A stretch of DNA of 64,000 nt. Origin: Brevundimonas sp. UBA6550 (GTDB lineage: Bacteria; Pseudomonadota; Alphaproteobacteria; Caulobacterales; Caulobacteraceae). Below are positions 55,107-63,953 of the stretch, piece after piece. Position numbers and translations under genes: made by a program. Below the pieces are notes generated by a model, which was not told the origin of the DNA, ran no database searches, and was given only the letters and a program-made list of their open reading frames with translations. Every line of letters starts with the position of its first letter. The stretch's first letter is position 1. The stretch lies in contig NZ_DJKE01000012.1 of the NCBI RefSeq assembly GCF_002434505.1, positions 735,469-799,468 on the forward strand. The letters run 5' to 3'.

Positions 55107-56084
55107 TCAAGGCTTGGCGGGCGTCTCGGCGATATCGGCGTCATGCAGGGCCAGCACAGCCTCGAACACATGATCGACGGTCAAATCCTCGATGGGGGCG
55201 AACTGGCCGCGCGTTTCGTTGGACGCCGCCGTGCGGGTCTTGGGTCCCCAAGGCCCATACAGCCACCATTCGGTCGGACCGAACAGGCCCAGGGTCGGAC
55301 GCCCCAGCGCCGCCGAGACGTGCATCAGGCCGCTGTCATTGCCCACGAACAGATCGGCCCGGTCGATGGCGGCGGCCGAGGCCAGGATGTCGCCCTTGCC
55401 GACGAAGTCGACGCCGCGCGGCCCGGCGGCTTCCAGCGCGGGCGTCGCCGGCGGCCGGTCGCCCGGTCCGCCCACGGGCATGAAGCGCCAGCCGTCGAAG
55501 CGCGGCTCGGCCTTCAGCTTTTCGACCAGCGCGCCCCAGCGGTCGGCGGGCCAGCTCTTGCCCGGCTGGTGGGCGATGGGGGCCAGCGCAATGATCGGAC
55601 CTGGACCCGCGCCGTCCGCCAGCTGAGGATCGATGACGGCGGCGGCCTCGGCCCGCGCCCGGTCGTCCAGGAAGATTTCCGGGTCCAGCGGCGTTTGCGA
55701 CCCCATCAGGCGCGACACCATCTCGACCTTGCGCAGCCCCGTCTCCCAACGGCGATTGTAGACGACCCGACGCTTGGCCGGGATCAGATAGGACAGGGCT
55801 GATCCACGAATGTCGATCACCAGATCCCAGCGCGTCGACCGCACCTGTTTCCACAGGTCGAACCAGTGGCCGGACAGTTTCTTTTTGTCGAGGATGATGG
55901 TCCGCACCACGCCCGGCGCCGACCGGAAGAAGGGCGCGGGCGGCCGACCGCAGGCGACGGTGATCTCGGCCCCCGGGACCTGGCGCGCGATCTCGCGGAT
56001 CACGCCCGACGAGATCACGCAATCGCCGATGCGGTTGGAGGTGACGAACAGGACCTGGGGCGCGGACAAATCTTCCTCCGTCAT
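55107..56084 (-). CDS. Glycosyltransferase family 9 (LPS heptosyltransferase-like)
   Basis: A 325-aa GT-B enzyme: VLFVTSNRIGDCVISSGVIREIA is the N-terminal motif, DLVIDIRGSALSYLIPAKRRV the acceptor side, and GKSWPADRWGALVEKL, FVGNDSGLMHVSAALGRPTLGLFGPTE (in two parts) the nucleotide-sugar side. GT9 enzymes add heptose or other sugars to the LPS core. The ATG lies inside palindromic element B (56082-56084), which therefore supplies the start codon and the upstream region. Confidence 0.88.
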   Translation of the reverse strand: MTEEDLSAPQVLFVTSNRIGDCVISSGVIREIARQVPGAEITVACGRPPAPFFRSAPGVVRTIILDKKKLSGHWFDLWKQVRSTRWDLVIDIRGSALSYLIPAKRRVVYNRRWETGLRKVEMVSRLMGSQTPLDPEIFLDDRARAEAAAVIDPQLADGAGPGPIIALAPIAHQPGKSWPADRWGALVEKLKAEPRFDGWRFMPVGGPGDRPPATPALEAAGPRGVDFVGKGDILASAAAIDRADLFVGNDSGLMHVSAALGRPTLGLFGPTEWWLYGPWGPKTRTAASNETRGQFAPIEDLTVDHVFEAVLALHDADIAETPAKP

Positions 56085-56207
56085 CCTCGGGCTTGACCCG
56101 AGGATCGGAAGCGCCCCGCGTGCGATGCGGAACGCGGGCTGCGGCCGGGGCCGCCTTCAGTCGTCCGTGTGCGTCACGCCCCATCCTCGGGTCAAGCCCG
56201 AGGATGA
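56081..56207. repeat. Palindromic intergenic element B (25-bp inverted arms)
   Basis: The left arm (56081-56105) and right arm (56183-56207) are exact inverted copies of 25 bp, and each arm is itself nearly palindromic (CATCCTCGGG...CCCGAGGAT). The 77-bp centre is not repeated. The element covers the start codon of the GT9 gene and the upstream region of the alpha/beta hydrolase. Confidence 0.85.
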
Positions 56208-56261
56208 CGAAGACAGGGCGCAGAGGGTGACGGGATGCGAAACACGCGGCAAAAGAAGGCC

Positions 56262-57002
56262 ATGACCGACATCCAGCACCTGCCCCGCCCCGACGGCGAA
56301 ACACTGGCCTTCAAGCGCGTCGAGGGTGACGGCCCCACCGTGGTCTGGGTCGGCGGCTTCCGCTCGGACATGGAGGGAACCAAGGCCCTGGCTCTGGACG
56401 CCGCCGCACGCGAACGCGGCTGGAACTTCGTCCGCTACGACCATTTCGCCCACGGCCGGTCCTCCGGCGACTGGAGGCAGGCGACCATCGGCCGCTGGCG
56501 CGAGGACGCCATCGCCCTGATCGACAGCCTGTCGGGGCCGGTGATCCCAGTCGGTTCGTCGATGGGCGGCTGGGTCTCGCTGCTGGCGACCCTGGCGCGG
56601 CCCGAACGGATCAAGGGGTTGGTGCTGGTCAATCCGGCCCAGGACTTCACCGAACGGCTGATGTGGCCCGGTCTGGCCGACCACGAACGTCAGACCATCC
56701 TGCGCGAGGGCGAGACCCTGATCGTCGAGGAGGGGCTGGGCGAATATGTCCTGACGCGGCGCATGTTCGAGGAGGCGCGAGACTGGCTGCTGCTGGACGG
56801 CGTGATCGACATCACAGCCCCCGTCCATATCCTGCAAGGCCGGGCCGACGACGTGGTGCCGTGGCGGCATCAGGTCGAACTGGTCGAACGCCTGACCGGC
56901 GGCGACGTGCGCCTGGACCTGATCGACGGCGGCGATCACCGGCTTTCGTCCCCAGCCGACCTCGACCGCCTGGTCGCGGCGGTCGAGACGATGCGCCTGT
57001 AA
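56262..57002 (+). CDS. Alpha/beta hydrolase (ABHD10-like)
   Basis: A 246-aa soluble hydrolase. Nucleophile elbow GSSMGG with Ser100, Asp in QGRADDVVPW and His in GGDHRLSS complete the triad; VVWVGGFRSDMEGTKALAL at the N-terminus is typical of ABHD10-like serine esterases/thioesterases. The ATG 56262 has AAAAGAAGG upstream. Palindromic elements flank it on both sides. Confidence 0.88.
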   Translation: MTDIQHLPRPDGETLAFKRVEGDGPTVVWVGGFRSDMEGTKALALDAAARERGWNFVRYDHFAHGRSSGDWRQATIGRWREDAIALIDSLSGPVIPVGSSMGGWVSLLATLARPERIKGLVLVNPAQDFTERLMWPGLADHERQTILREGETLIVEEGLGEYVLTRRMFEEARDWLLLDGVIDITAPVHILQGRADDVVPWRHQVELVERLTGGDVRLDLIDGGDHRLSSPADLDRLVAAVETMRL

Positions 57003-57006
57003 ACCC

Positions 57007-57133
57007 CGCTCATCCCGGCGAAAGCGGGGACCCAGCGCTTTGGGCGCTCCAGCGTCTGATCTTCGCCCTAACACCGATCCAACGCACGGCTGCGCAAAAG
57101 AACTGGGTCCCCGCTTTTGCGGGGATGAGCGGA
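57007..57133. repeat. Palindromic intergenic element C (30-bp imperfect inverted arms)
   Basis: Arms 57007-57036 and 57104-57133 pair over 30 bp with about three mismatches; each arm holds a smaller hairpin (CCCGGCGAAAGCGGG). The right end stops six bases before the aguB stop codon, so it may also end the agu transcript. Confidence 0.8.
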
Positions 57134-57138
57134 TTCTC

Positions 57139-58002
<864 letters not shown>

Positions 58003-58019
58003 GCGGGGCTCCGGGTGAT

Positions 58020-58438
58020 GAGTGCTAGTGAGCAAGGGGTGAGCAGATCAGCGGCGGTCGCTGATCGATTTTAGCAGGCCGGTTGTCATGCGTCCGAGCT
58101 CGAACAAGTCATCCATTATGGCGCGGAAAGAAGGCTCTTCGATGTAGCTGAGGCGACGCGCGATAATCAGAAGGGTCTCGAGTTCCGCCAACGAGCCTCG
58201 GGCGATGCCAATGAAGTGCATGAACTCGCCAGGCGTCCGCCGGCCGGCCCCTTCGGCGATATTCGCCGGCACGGATACGGCGGCTCGACGAACCTGGCTG
58301 ACGAGACCGTACTGCTCCGCCTTCGGCCAATCGACGGTCGTCCGGTAAAGCGTCTCCGTCATGTCCAGGGCGATCTGCCAGACCTTGAGGTCGCGATGGC
58401 GGACCGCTCCCTCGCTCACCCCTTGCTCACTAGCACTC
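58020..58438 (-). mobile_element. IVS-like element: four-helix-bundle ORF between 25-bp inverted repeats
   Basis: Positions 58020-58044 and 58414-58438 are exact inverted copies of 25 bp. They enclose nearly all of the four-helix-bundle gene. The element sits exactly between the aguA stop and 17 nt before the aguB start, breaking neither gene. In the operon mRNA the arms would pair into a 25-bp helix with a 369-nt loop containing the ORF, the same plan as intervening sequences in 23S rRNA, which are cut out by RNase III and encode a four-helix-bundle (S23) protein. No target duplication is clear. Confidence 0.7.
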
Positions 58439-58443
58439 GCCAC
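58048..58443 (-). CDS. Four-helix-bundle protein (23S rRNA IVS/S23 family)
   Basis: A 131-aa helical protein: HRDLKVWQIALDMTETLYRTT, FGLVSQ-like YGLVSQVRRAAVSVPANIAEGAGR, FMHFIGIARGSLAELETLLIIARRL split by a turn, and a last helix with DDLFELGRMTTGLLKS. VPANIAEG is the family hallmark. The start used here is GTG 58443, directly after the aguA stop; the first residues (ASASEQGVSE) are encoded by the inverted repeat, so a later start such as GTG 58419 is possible. The function of S23 proteins is unknown; relatives include Avd of diversity-generating retroelements, but no reverse transcriptase is here. Confidence 0.88.
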   Translation of the reverse strand: MASASEQGVSEGAVRHRDLKVWQIALDMTETLYRTTVDWPKAEQYGLVSQVRRAAVSVPANIAEGAGRRTPGEFMHFIGIARGSLAELETLLIIARRLSYIEEPSFRAIMDDLFELGRMTTGLLKSISDRR

Positions 58444-59463
58444 TCACGCCGGCTCCTGCTGAGAAATGCAGTGGAACGATCCGCCGCCGGTCAGAATGGC
58501 GTTGGACGGCAGCGGGATGATCTCACGGTCCGGGAAGGCGTCGGCCAGGGCTTCGCACGCAAAACGCGCCGCTTCCGCGTCGCCATAGGTCGGCACGATC
58601 ACCGCGCCGTTGGCGATCAGGAAGTTCATGTGGCTGGCGGGGATCGGGCGTTCATCCTCGTCCAGCACCAGGCCGGGCGACGGGATGCGCACGACCTTCA
58701 GACGGCGTCCGGCCGCATCCGTCATGGCCGACAGATCGCGCGCCGTGGCGTCATAGACGTCGGCGTTGACGTCGTTGGTCCCCCACGCGATCGGGCAGGC
58801 CACGACGCCCGGCGCGACAAAGCGGGCCAGATTGTCGACGTGGCCGTCGGTGTGATCGTTCAGCAAACCATCGCCCAGCCACAGCACCGCCTTGGCCCCC
58901 ACGGCCTGATCCAGCGCCGCCGCCGCGACAGCCTCGTTCTGGTTCCAGGCCGGATTGCGGTTGGGGTTCAGCAGGCACTGGCGCGTGGTCAGCACCGTCC
59001 CCTCCCCGTCGTGATCCAGCGACCCTCCCTCCATGACGAAGTCGTTCCAGGTCAGGGGCGTGCCCGAATGCTCGCCGATCTGGCCGGCCACCAGATCGTC
59101 GCCCGGCATGTCGTATTTGCCGCCCCAGCCGTTGAACCGGAACGCCGCCGCCGTCTTCGAACCCGCGCCGAAGATCGGCCCCGTGTCGCGCAGCCAGATG
59201 TCGCCGAACGTCCCGGCCACCACCTCGACATTCTCCACGCCCGCGAACCGGGCCTGAACCTGGGCCACGATGTCGGCCTTGCCGACCATCAGCCTGACCT
59301 GCTCGCGCCCCGGCCCGGCCAGCGCCCGCACCAGCCCCTCGACCTCGTCGCGCGCCTGCTCCAGCGCCTCGAACCAATATTCCGCATGGCTGGGCCAGCC
59401 GACCCACATGGCGCGGTGCGGAGCCCATTCGGCGGGGATGGGAGCAGCAGTCGGATCGGTCAT
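58444..59463 (-). CDS. aguA: Agmatine deiminase
   Basis: Converts agmatine to N-carbamoylputrescine and ammonia. A 339-aa enzyme of the guanidino-modifying superfamily: WVGWPSHAEYW start, DIWLRDTGPIF (substrate Asp), NFVMEGGSLDHDGEG-like DFVMEGGSLDHDG, NDHTDGHVDNLARF (catalytic His) and the C-terminal nucleophile Cys332 in GGGSFHCISQQ. The ATG at 59463 is chosen. Together with aguB it gives a polyamine route from arginine-derived agmatine. Confidence 0.95.
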   Translation of the reverse strand: MTDPTAAPIPAEWAPHRAMWVGWPSHAEYWFEALEQARDEVEGLVRALAGPGREQVRLMVGKADIVAQVQARFAGVENVEVVAGTFGDIWLRDTGPIFGAGSKTAAAFRFNGWGGKYDMPGDDLVAGQIGEHSGTPLTWNDFVMEGGSLDHDGEGTVLTTRQCLLNPNRNPAWNQNEAVAAAALDQAVGAKAVLWLGDGLLNDHTDGHVDNLARFVAPGVVACPIAWGTNDVNADVYDATARDLSAMTDAAGRRLKVVRIPSPGLVLDEDERPIPASHMNFLIANGAVIVPTYGDAEAARFACEALADAFPDREIIPLPSNAILTGGGSFHCISQQEPA

Positions 59464-59539
59464 GCGGGCGTCCTCAAGAAGGGCCGAACTCGGAGCCGCG
59501 CCATATGGCCCCAAGCGCCCCCGACTTCAACGTCGGCCA

Positions 59540-59577
59540 CGAAAAAGGGCGGCCCGCGAACGGACCGCCCTTCGTCG
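59540..59577 (-). terminator. Terminator after the TonB receptor gene
   Basis: A 12-bp stem (59545-59556 with 59561-59572, one wobble), loop CGAA, then a five-base U-run on the minus strand. It separates the receptor gene from aguA. Confidence 0.85.
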
Positions 59578-59595
59578 TTTCAGTCTGGCTGAGCC

Positions 59596-62187
59596 TTAGA
59601 ACTTCAAGCCAACCGTCATTTGGACGGTGCGCGGCGCGCCCAGCGAGAAAGTGCGCGGCTGGCCAGAGCGCGTGACACCGCCGCCCACCGCCACCGGCAA
59701 GGCATTGTTGCCGGTCGAGATGTTGCCCAGGTAGTCTTCGTCGAACAGGTTGGTCACGTTCAGCTGAACATAGGCGCCGCGGATCGAGATGTTCTGCAGG
59801 TCGTAGCGAACGTCCATGTCGGCGACGACGTAGGACGGCGAGGTTTCGTCGTTCACGTCCGTCGAGAAACGCTCGCCGACATATTTGGCCTGCAGACCGA
59901 CGTGGAAGGCGTCGGTCGGATCCCAATCGACGCGCGCCGAATAAGTCCATTCCGGCGTCTCGACCAGCTTCTTGCCCTTGGTCGGCAGGAAGGTGGTCGC
60001 CGACAGGGCCAGATCGTCCTGCAGTTCGCTGTCGTTCCACGACGCCGAGGTGTTGAACGTCCATTGGTCGTTCAGCACGTAGCCCAGTTGAGCATCGACG
60101 CCCTGTTGCTTCACCTGACCGACGTTGCGGTCGATGCTGATGCCAAACGTCGGCGAGTTGATGTCGTTGTCGAACGACGACACGATCCGGTCGTTATATT
60201 CGATGTACCAGGCCGCGACCGAACCGATGATGCGTTCGTTGCGGAAGCGATAGCCCAGATCGTAGGACTTGGTCGTCTCCGGCACGACGGTGGTGAAGTC
60301 CAGGGCGTTCGTCGTGGTGTTGCGAACCGGCTGATACAGGTTGTCGGTGCGCGGCACCGAAATGCCCTCGGCGTAGCTGGCATAGACGCTGTGTCCTTCG
60401 CCGAAACGATAGACGATGCCGGCGTTCGGCAGAACGTCGTCATATTTGATCGTCTGCGAATACGGCGGGATGTAGGCCTGCGTGCCGGTCGAGGCGAAGT
60501 TGACATTGCCGTTGGCCAGGGTCGCCGACGGGGTCTCGGTGGTGCAGCGCACCGTCGAGGTGCCGTTCAGCGAGTAGCAGTACTGGTTCAGCTGGCGCTC
60601 GAAGAAGGGCGCGCGAACGCCCAGGTTCACCGTCACAGCCTTGTCCAGGAAGTCGCCGACGTATTCGACGGCGATCTGGTTCAGCTGGGCGATCGAGAAA
60701 CGATCGCGGCCGCGCAGGAAGGAACCGTCGCGACCGACGATCCGGGCGTCCTTGTCGCCCCAGCGCTCTTGGCCGCCGAAGACGTTGCCCGGCTCGCTGT
60801 CGATGCCCGTGCGGGTCCATTCGGCTGTCTGGCGGTGGCGGCCGTAGTCCAGCGTGTAGGCGGCGCGCAGGCGCTGCGAATCCGTGATGTTCCAGATCAG
60901 CGAGCTGGTCAGGCCGTAGCGATGGGTATTGGTGTTGTTCGGCGTGTACAGGCCGACGTTGTCACAGCTGTCGCCGTCGCCGTTCAGATCGACGCCCGTG
61001 CTGTTAAAGGCCGCCGTGGCGCACTGGGCGTTGGTGATGGCCAACAGACCGGTCGCGCTGTTGTTGTTGGTGCGGTTCTGATCAAGGCGGTCGTCACGCT
61101 CGTTGACCAGGGTGTAACCGCCGCCATTGGCGATGGTGTACTGGAACGAGGGGTCGATGGTCAGGCGAATGCTGTCCGTCAGGCCGTAGCTGAACTGACC
61201 GCGGATATTGCCGGTGTTGGACGGGTTGATCCGGATGCCGTGATAGTTGGAGCAGCTTCCGGTCGCGGTCGTGCCGTCGCTCAAGAAGCGGGTCGAAGCC
61301 GAGTTCTCATCCTGCACAGTGCCGGCGACAGCCGCCGGGCGAACGCAGGCGACGTCGTTTTCCAGGAAGGAGTTGGCGTCGAACTGGGCGCGTGTGATCT
61401 GGTTGTTATACTGGCTGTTGCGGTTGATGTTCCAGTGTGCGGCCAGGCTGGCGAAGTTGCCTTCACCCAAATCCTGATAGATCTTGCCATTGAACTGAGT
61501 TTTCTCGAGTTCGCCGGGCCCTTTGAACTTGTCGTACTTCGTGTAGGAAGCGGTCGCGTAGGCGGTGGTGCCCCACGGTCCGAACTCGCCAGAGTCCACG
61601 CGGGCGAACATGCGCTTGTAGTTGAACTCGCCGATCGAGGTGTTGATCTGCAGACCGCGCACGTCCAGCGGCGTCGCCGAACGATAAGCGATGGTGCCGC
61701 CGGTCGCCGAAGCGGTGGGGCTGTCAACGTCGGTCGCGCCAAGGTTCACCGAGGCACGCTCGATGATCTCGGGATCGAGCTGCTGGTTGGTGTAGGCGGC
61801 GTAGTTGCCGGTGTCGTTGAGCGGCATGCCGTCGAAGGTGATCGAGACGCGGTTGCCGTCGAAGCCGCGCAGACGAATGTTGCCGCCAGAGTTGCCGTAG
61901 GGATCGGAGTTCACGAAGTTCAGGCCGGGAACCAGGTTCAGGCTCTGCAGGATCGTCTGGCCCGACGCCTGGGTGCCTATGAATTCTTGGTTGATGCTGG
62001 AGCGGCTCTTGGACGAGGTTTCGGCCGTGACGCCCGCGATGGCGCGCGGAGCCCGCGTGCCGGTGACGACCACTTCCTGCACTTCGGTCGCTTCCGTGCC
62101 GGTCGATTGGGCGGCGGCGACGCTGGCGAAGGCGAGCGAGCCGACGAGGGCGGTGGTCGCCCAGATCAGGCTTTTACGAGTGGTCAT
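59596..62187 (-). CDS. TonB-dependent receptor behind a Pho-box-like array
   Basis: An 863-aa outer-membrane receptor. Signal peptide to about residue 26 (SVAAAQS), then VQEVVVTGTRAPRAIAG (TonB-box region), a plug with ILQSLNLVPGLNFVNSDPYGNSGGNIRLRGFDGNRV in pieces, and a large barrel ending MTVGLKF with terminal Phe. Long Asn/Thr-rich surface loops and two CxxxxxC-type loop pairs (CVRP...CSNY, CATAAF...CDN) are visible. The CTGTCATA-like 11-bp repeats upstream suggest induction by phosphate starvation, hence uptake of a phosphate-containing compound; that is inference. The ATG is at 62187. Confidence 0.92.
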   Translation of the reverse strand: MTTRKSLIWATTALVGSLAFASVAAAQSTGTEATEVQEVVVTGTRAPRAIAGVTAETSSKSRSSINQEFIGTQASGQTILQSLNLVPGLNFVNSDPYGNSGGNIRLRGFDGNRVSITFDGMPLNDTGNYAAYTNQQLDPEIIERASVNLGATDVDSPTASATGGTIAYRSATPLDVRGLQINTSIGEFNYKRMFARVDSGEFGPWGTTAYATASYTKYDKFKGPGELEKTQFNGKIYQDLGEGNFASLAAHWNINRNSQYNNQITRAQFDANSFLENDVACVRPAAVAGTVQDENSASTRFLSDGTTATGSCSNYHGIRINPSNTGNIRGQFSYGLTDSIRLTIDPSFQYTIANGGGYTLVNERDDRLDQNRTNNNSATGLLAITNAQCATAAFNSTGVDLNGDGDSCDNVGLYTPNNTNTHRYGLTSSLIWNITDSQRLRAAYTLDYGRHRQTAEWTRTGIDSEPGNVFGGQERWGDKDARIVGRDGSFLRGRDRFSIAQLNQIAVEYVGDFLDKAVTVNLGVRAPFFERQLNQYCYSLNGTSTVRCTTETPSATLANGNVNFASTGTQAYIPPYSQTIKYDDVLPNAGIVYRFGEGHSVYASYAEGISVPRTDNLYQPVRNTTTNALDFTTVVPETTKSYDLGYRFRNERIIGSVAAWYIEYNDRIVSSFDNDINSPTFGISIDRNVGQVKQQGVDAQLGYVLNDQWTFNTSASWNDSELQDDLALSATTFLPTKGKKLVETPEWTYSARVDWDPTDAFHVGLQAKYVGERFSTDVNDETSPSYVVADMDVRYDLQNISIRGAYVQLNVTNLFDEDYLGNISTGNNALPVAVGGGVTRSGQPRTFSLGAPRTVQMTVGLKF

Positions 62188-62283
62188 TACATCTATCCCC
62201 AGATGGATGGTGGCGCAGGGCCAAGGCGACAAGCGGCCATCGCCCGTCGTAATCCCGCCCCCTCTAGGGCCCATGTCCGAACT

Positions 62284-62316
62284 TGGGGCGACAGTTATGT
62301 AACAGCAATATGACAG
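62284..62316 (-). promoter_or_regulatory. Putative PhoB box (11-bp repeats)
   Basis: On the minus strand three consecutive 11-bp units read CTGTCATATTG (62306-62316), CTGTTACATAA (62295-62305) and the half-unit CTGTCG (62289-62294). The first two match the CTGTCAT/CTGTTACAT Pho-box pattern with the right 11-bp period. The array is about 100-130 bp upstream of the receptor ATG. Confidence 0.6.
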
Positions 62317-62365
62317 CGATTGAGGGTGGCCCGGACGCCACACCCCAACCCGCTTAAGCCACGCC

Positions 62366-63724
62366 TTATGGGCCGGCGCGCTCGAAAACGTCGGCGACGC
62401 CGCGCGCCGTTGGCAGGATGGCGTGCGGCTCGTGATAGTTGCCGTTGACTTGGCTCTGGGCGATCACATGGGCGCGGAAGCGCGTGAACAGGGCCGTGTC
62501 CGGCGCCTGGGGCGCGGACCAGAAGGCGTCGAGGGGCTGCTGATCGGTAAGGCCCTCGAAATCGAAGAAGGCGTCGCCCATCACCTTGACCGGCGTATGG
62601 AAGCCCAGGGCCGACAGGGCGGCGCTGGAGTTGTTGACCACCATCCCCTGCGACGCGCGACACAGAGCCGCCAGATTGCCGCCGTCGATGAAGTCGACGC
62701 GCCCGTCCAGCCCGTGTTCGCGCGCCAGGCGCAGGGTGATCTTGCGCAGGTCGACGATGCCGGGATCGAGGGGATGGTTCTTGACCACCAGCCGGCTGGC
62801 GGCCGGCGCCTGTTCCGCGAAGCTCTTGATGACCGCCGTCAGAAAGGCGCAGTTGTCGGCGTAGCGCGAATAGCGCAGCAGCTGGGCGTCGCCCTCGCGC
62901 TGAAGGCAGGCGATGAAGAAGTCGCCTTTGGCCTTGATGACGTCGGCGTCGCAGTTCTCGGGGCGGCGGAAGGCCAGGCTGACGTAGCGGCGGATATGCC
63001 CCGCGCACTGTTTCAGCGGCGAAAAGACATAGGGCGCGGCATAGTTGGGGAACAGCGCCCCGCCTAGAATCTGCACCGTATGATAGGCGCTGATGTTGGC
63101 CACATGGTGGGGCAGGATCTTCCCGACCTGATGCGGTTCGGGCAGGCGCGGCGCCGGCTCGGGATAGCCGTCGCGGAAGCGCGGCAGGGCGCTGGAGCCG
63201 TTGACGCCATTGCGCTCCACCGTGATCCAGTCGGGGCGGAAATAGCCGTTCTCCAGCACCCAGATGCGCGCGGACAGGATGTCGGCCGCCGCCAGCACCG
63301 CACGATTATAGGGGCCGGCCTCGCCGAAGACGATGATGTCGCTATAGGCGTCGAGCGTCGGAACGCCGTCGGCCCAGGCCTGGGCCGTGTCCTTGAAGCG
63401 TATGCCGCCCGCGCGACGCCAGTTCAGCGCGTCGCCCGCGTTGAAGATCATGCGGTTGACGCTGGCGCCCTGGCCTTCCAGCACGCCGGCCAAGGCCATG
63501 CCAAAGGCGCCGAACGGCGCCGAGACGATCAGGAAGCGACGGCCTTTCAGACCATCGCGCGCACGGTGCGTCGGCGACGGGAAGGCCGAAATCGTGGCGG
63601 AGACGGCCGTCTGGGATGATCGCGCGCGCAGGACGGTGTCGCGCTGCGCCGTATCCGAACGCAGGCGATAACGCCGACGGCGACGCGCGGAAAGCAGTCT
63701 GGAAGACGACCTGAGATCTGTCAT
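62366..63724 (-). CDS. KpsS/LipB-like capsule polysaccharide biosynthesis protein
   Basis: A 452-aa protein of the capsule biosynthesis/export family whose characterised members (KpsS) are Kdo transferases that build the lipid anchor of capsules. After an Arg/Ser-rich N-terminal extension of about 60 residues come FLIVSAPFGAFGMALAGVLEGQG, DAQLLRYSRY, RLVVKNHPLDPGIVDL and the late QGMVVNNSSAALSALGFHTPV, the typical NHPL and NSSxALSAL motifs. No KpsC partner is in the window, so it may lie just to the right or elsewhere. Confidence 0.82.
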   Translation of the reverse strand: MTDLRSSSRLLSARRRRRYRLRSDTAQRDTVLRARSSQTAVSATISAFPSPTHRARDGLKGRRFLIVSAPFGAFGMALAGVLEGQGASVNRMIFNAGDALNWRRAGGIRFKDTAQAWADGVPTLDAYSDIIVFGEAGPYNRAVLAAADILSARIWVLENGYFRPDWITVERNGVNGSSALPRFRDGYPEPAPRLPEPHQVGKILPHHVANISAYHTVQILGGALFPNYAAPYVFSPLKQCAGHIRRYVSLAFRRPENCDADVIKAKGDFFIACLQREGDAQLLRYSRYADNCAFLTAVIKSFAEQAPAASRLVVKNHPLDPGIVDLRKITLRLAREHGLDGRVDFIDGGNLAALCRASQGMVVNNSSAALSALGFHTPVKVMGDAFFDFEGLTDQQPLDAFWSAPQAPDTALFTRFRAHVIAQSQVNGNYHEPHAILPTARGVADVFERAGP

Positions 63725-63915
63725 CTAATCCGCCTTGCCCACGAAAAGTCCTGACGTCTTCACCGATCCGCCGGCGCTGACGACGCAATCAGGACGTTCA
63801 AACAAAGCGGTCATTCTCTGCCTTGTGTCGCGACGGTTACGCACGATCAACAGGAAAAGTCGAACGGGGCGACGTTTCCGAAAATAGAATGGCCTGCTGT
63901 GGCTTAATCGCACGA

Positions 63916-63948
63916 AAGCCGCCGCCGCCCATGAGACGACGACGGCTT
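63916..63948 (-). terminator. Putative terminator of a gene entering from the right edge
   Basis: On the minus strand AAGCCGTCGTCG pairs with CGGCGGCGGCTT (63937-63948 with 63916-63927, including G:U pairs), followed by a short T-run. It follows the stop at 63954. Confidence 0.45.
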
Positions 63949-63953
63949 CCGGT

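Noticed and set aside
58048..58443. Diversity-generating retroelement suggested by the four-helix-bundle (Avd-like) protein
   Set aside because: No reverse transcriptase and no template/variable repeats nearby; the protein fits the S23/IVS family better.
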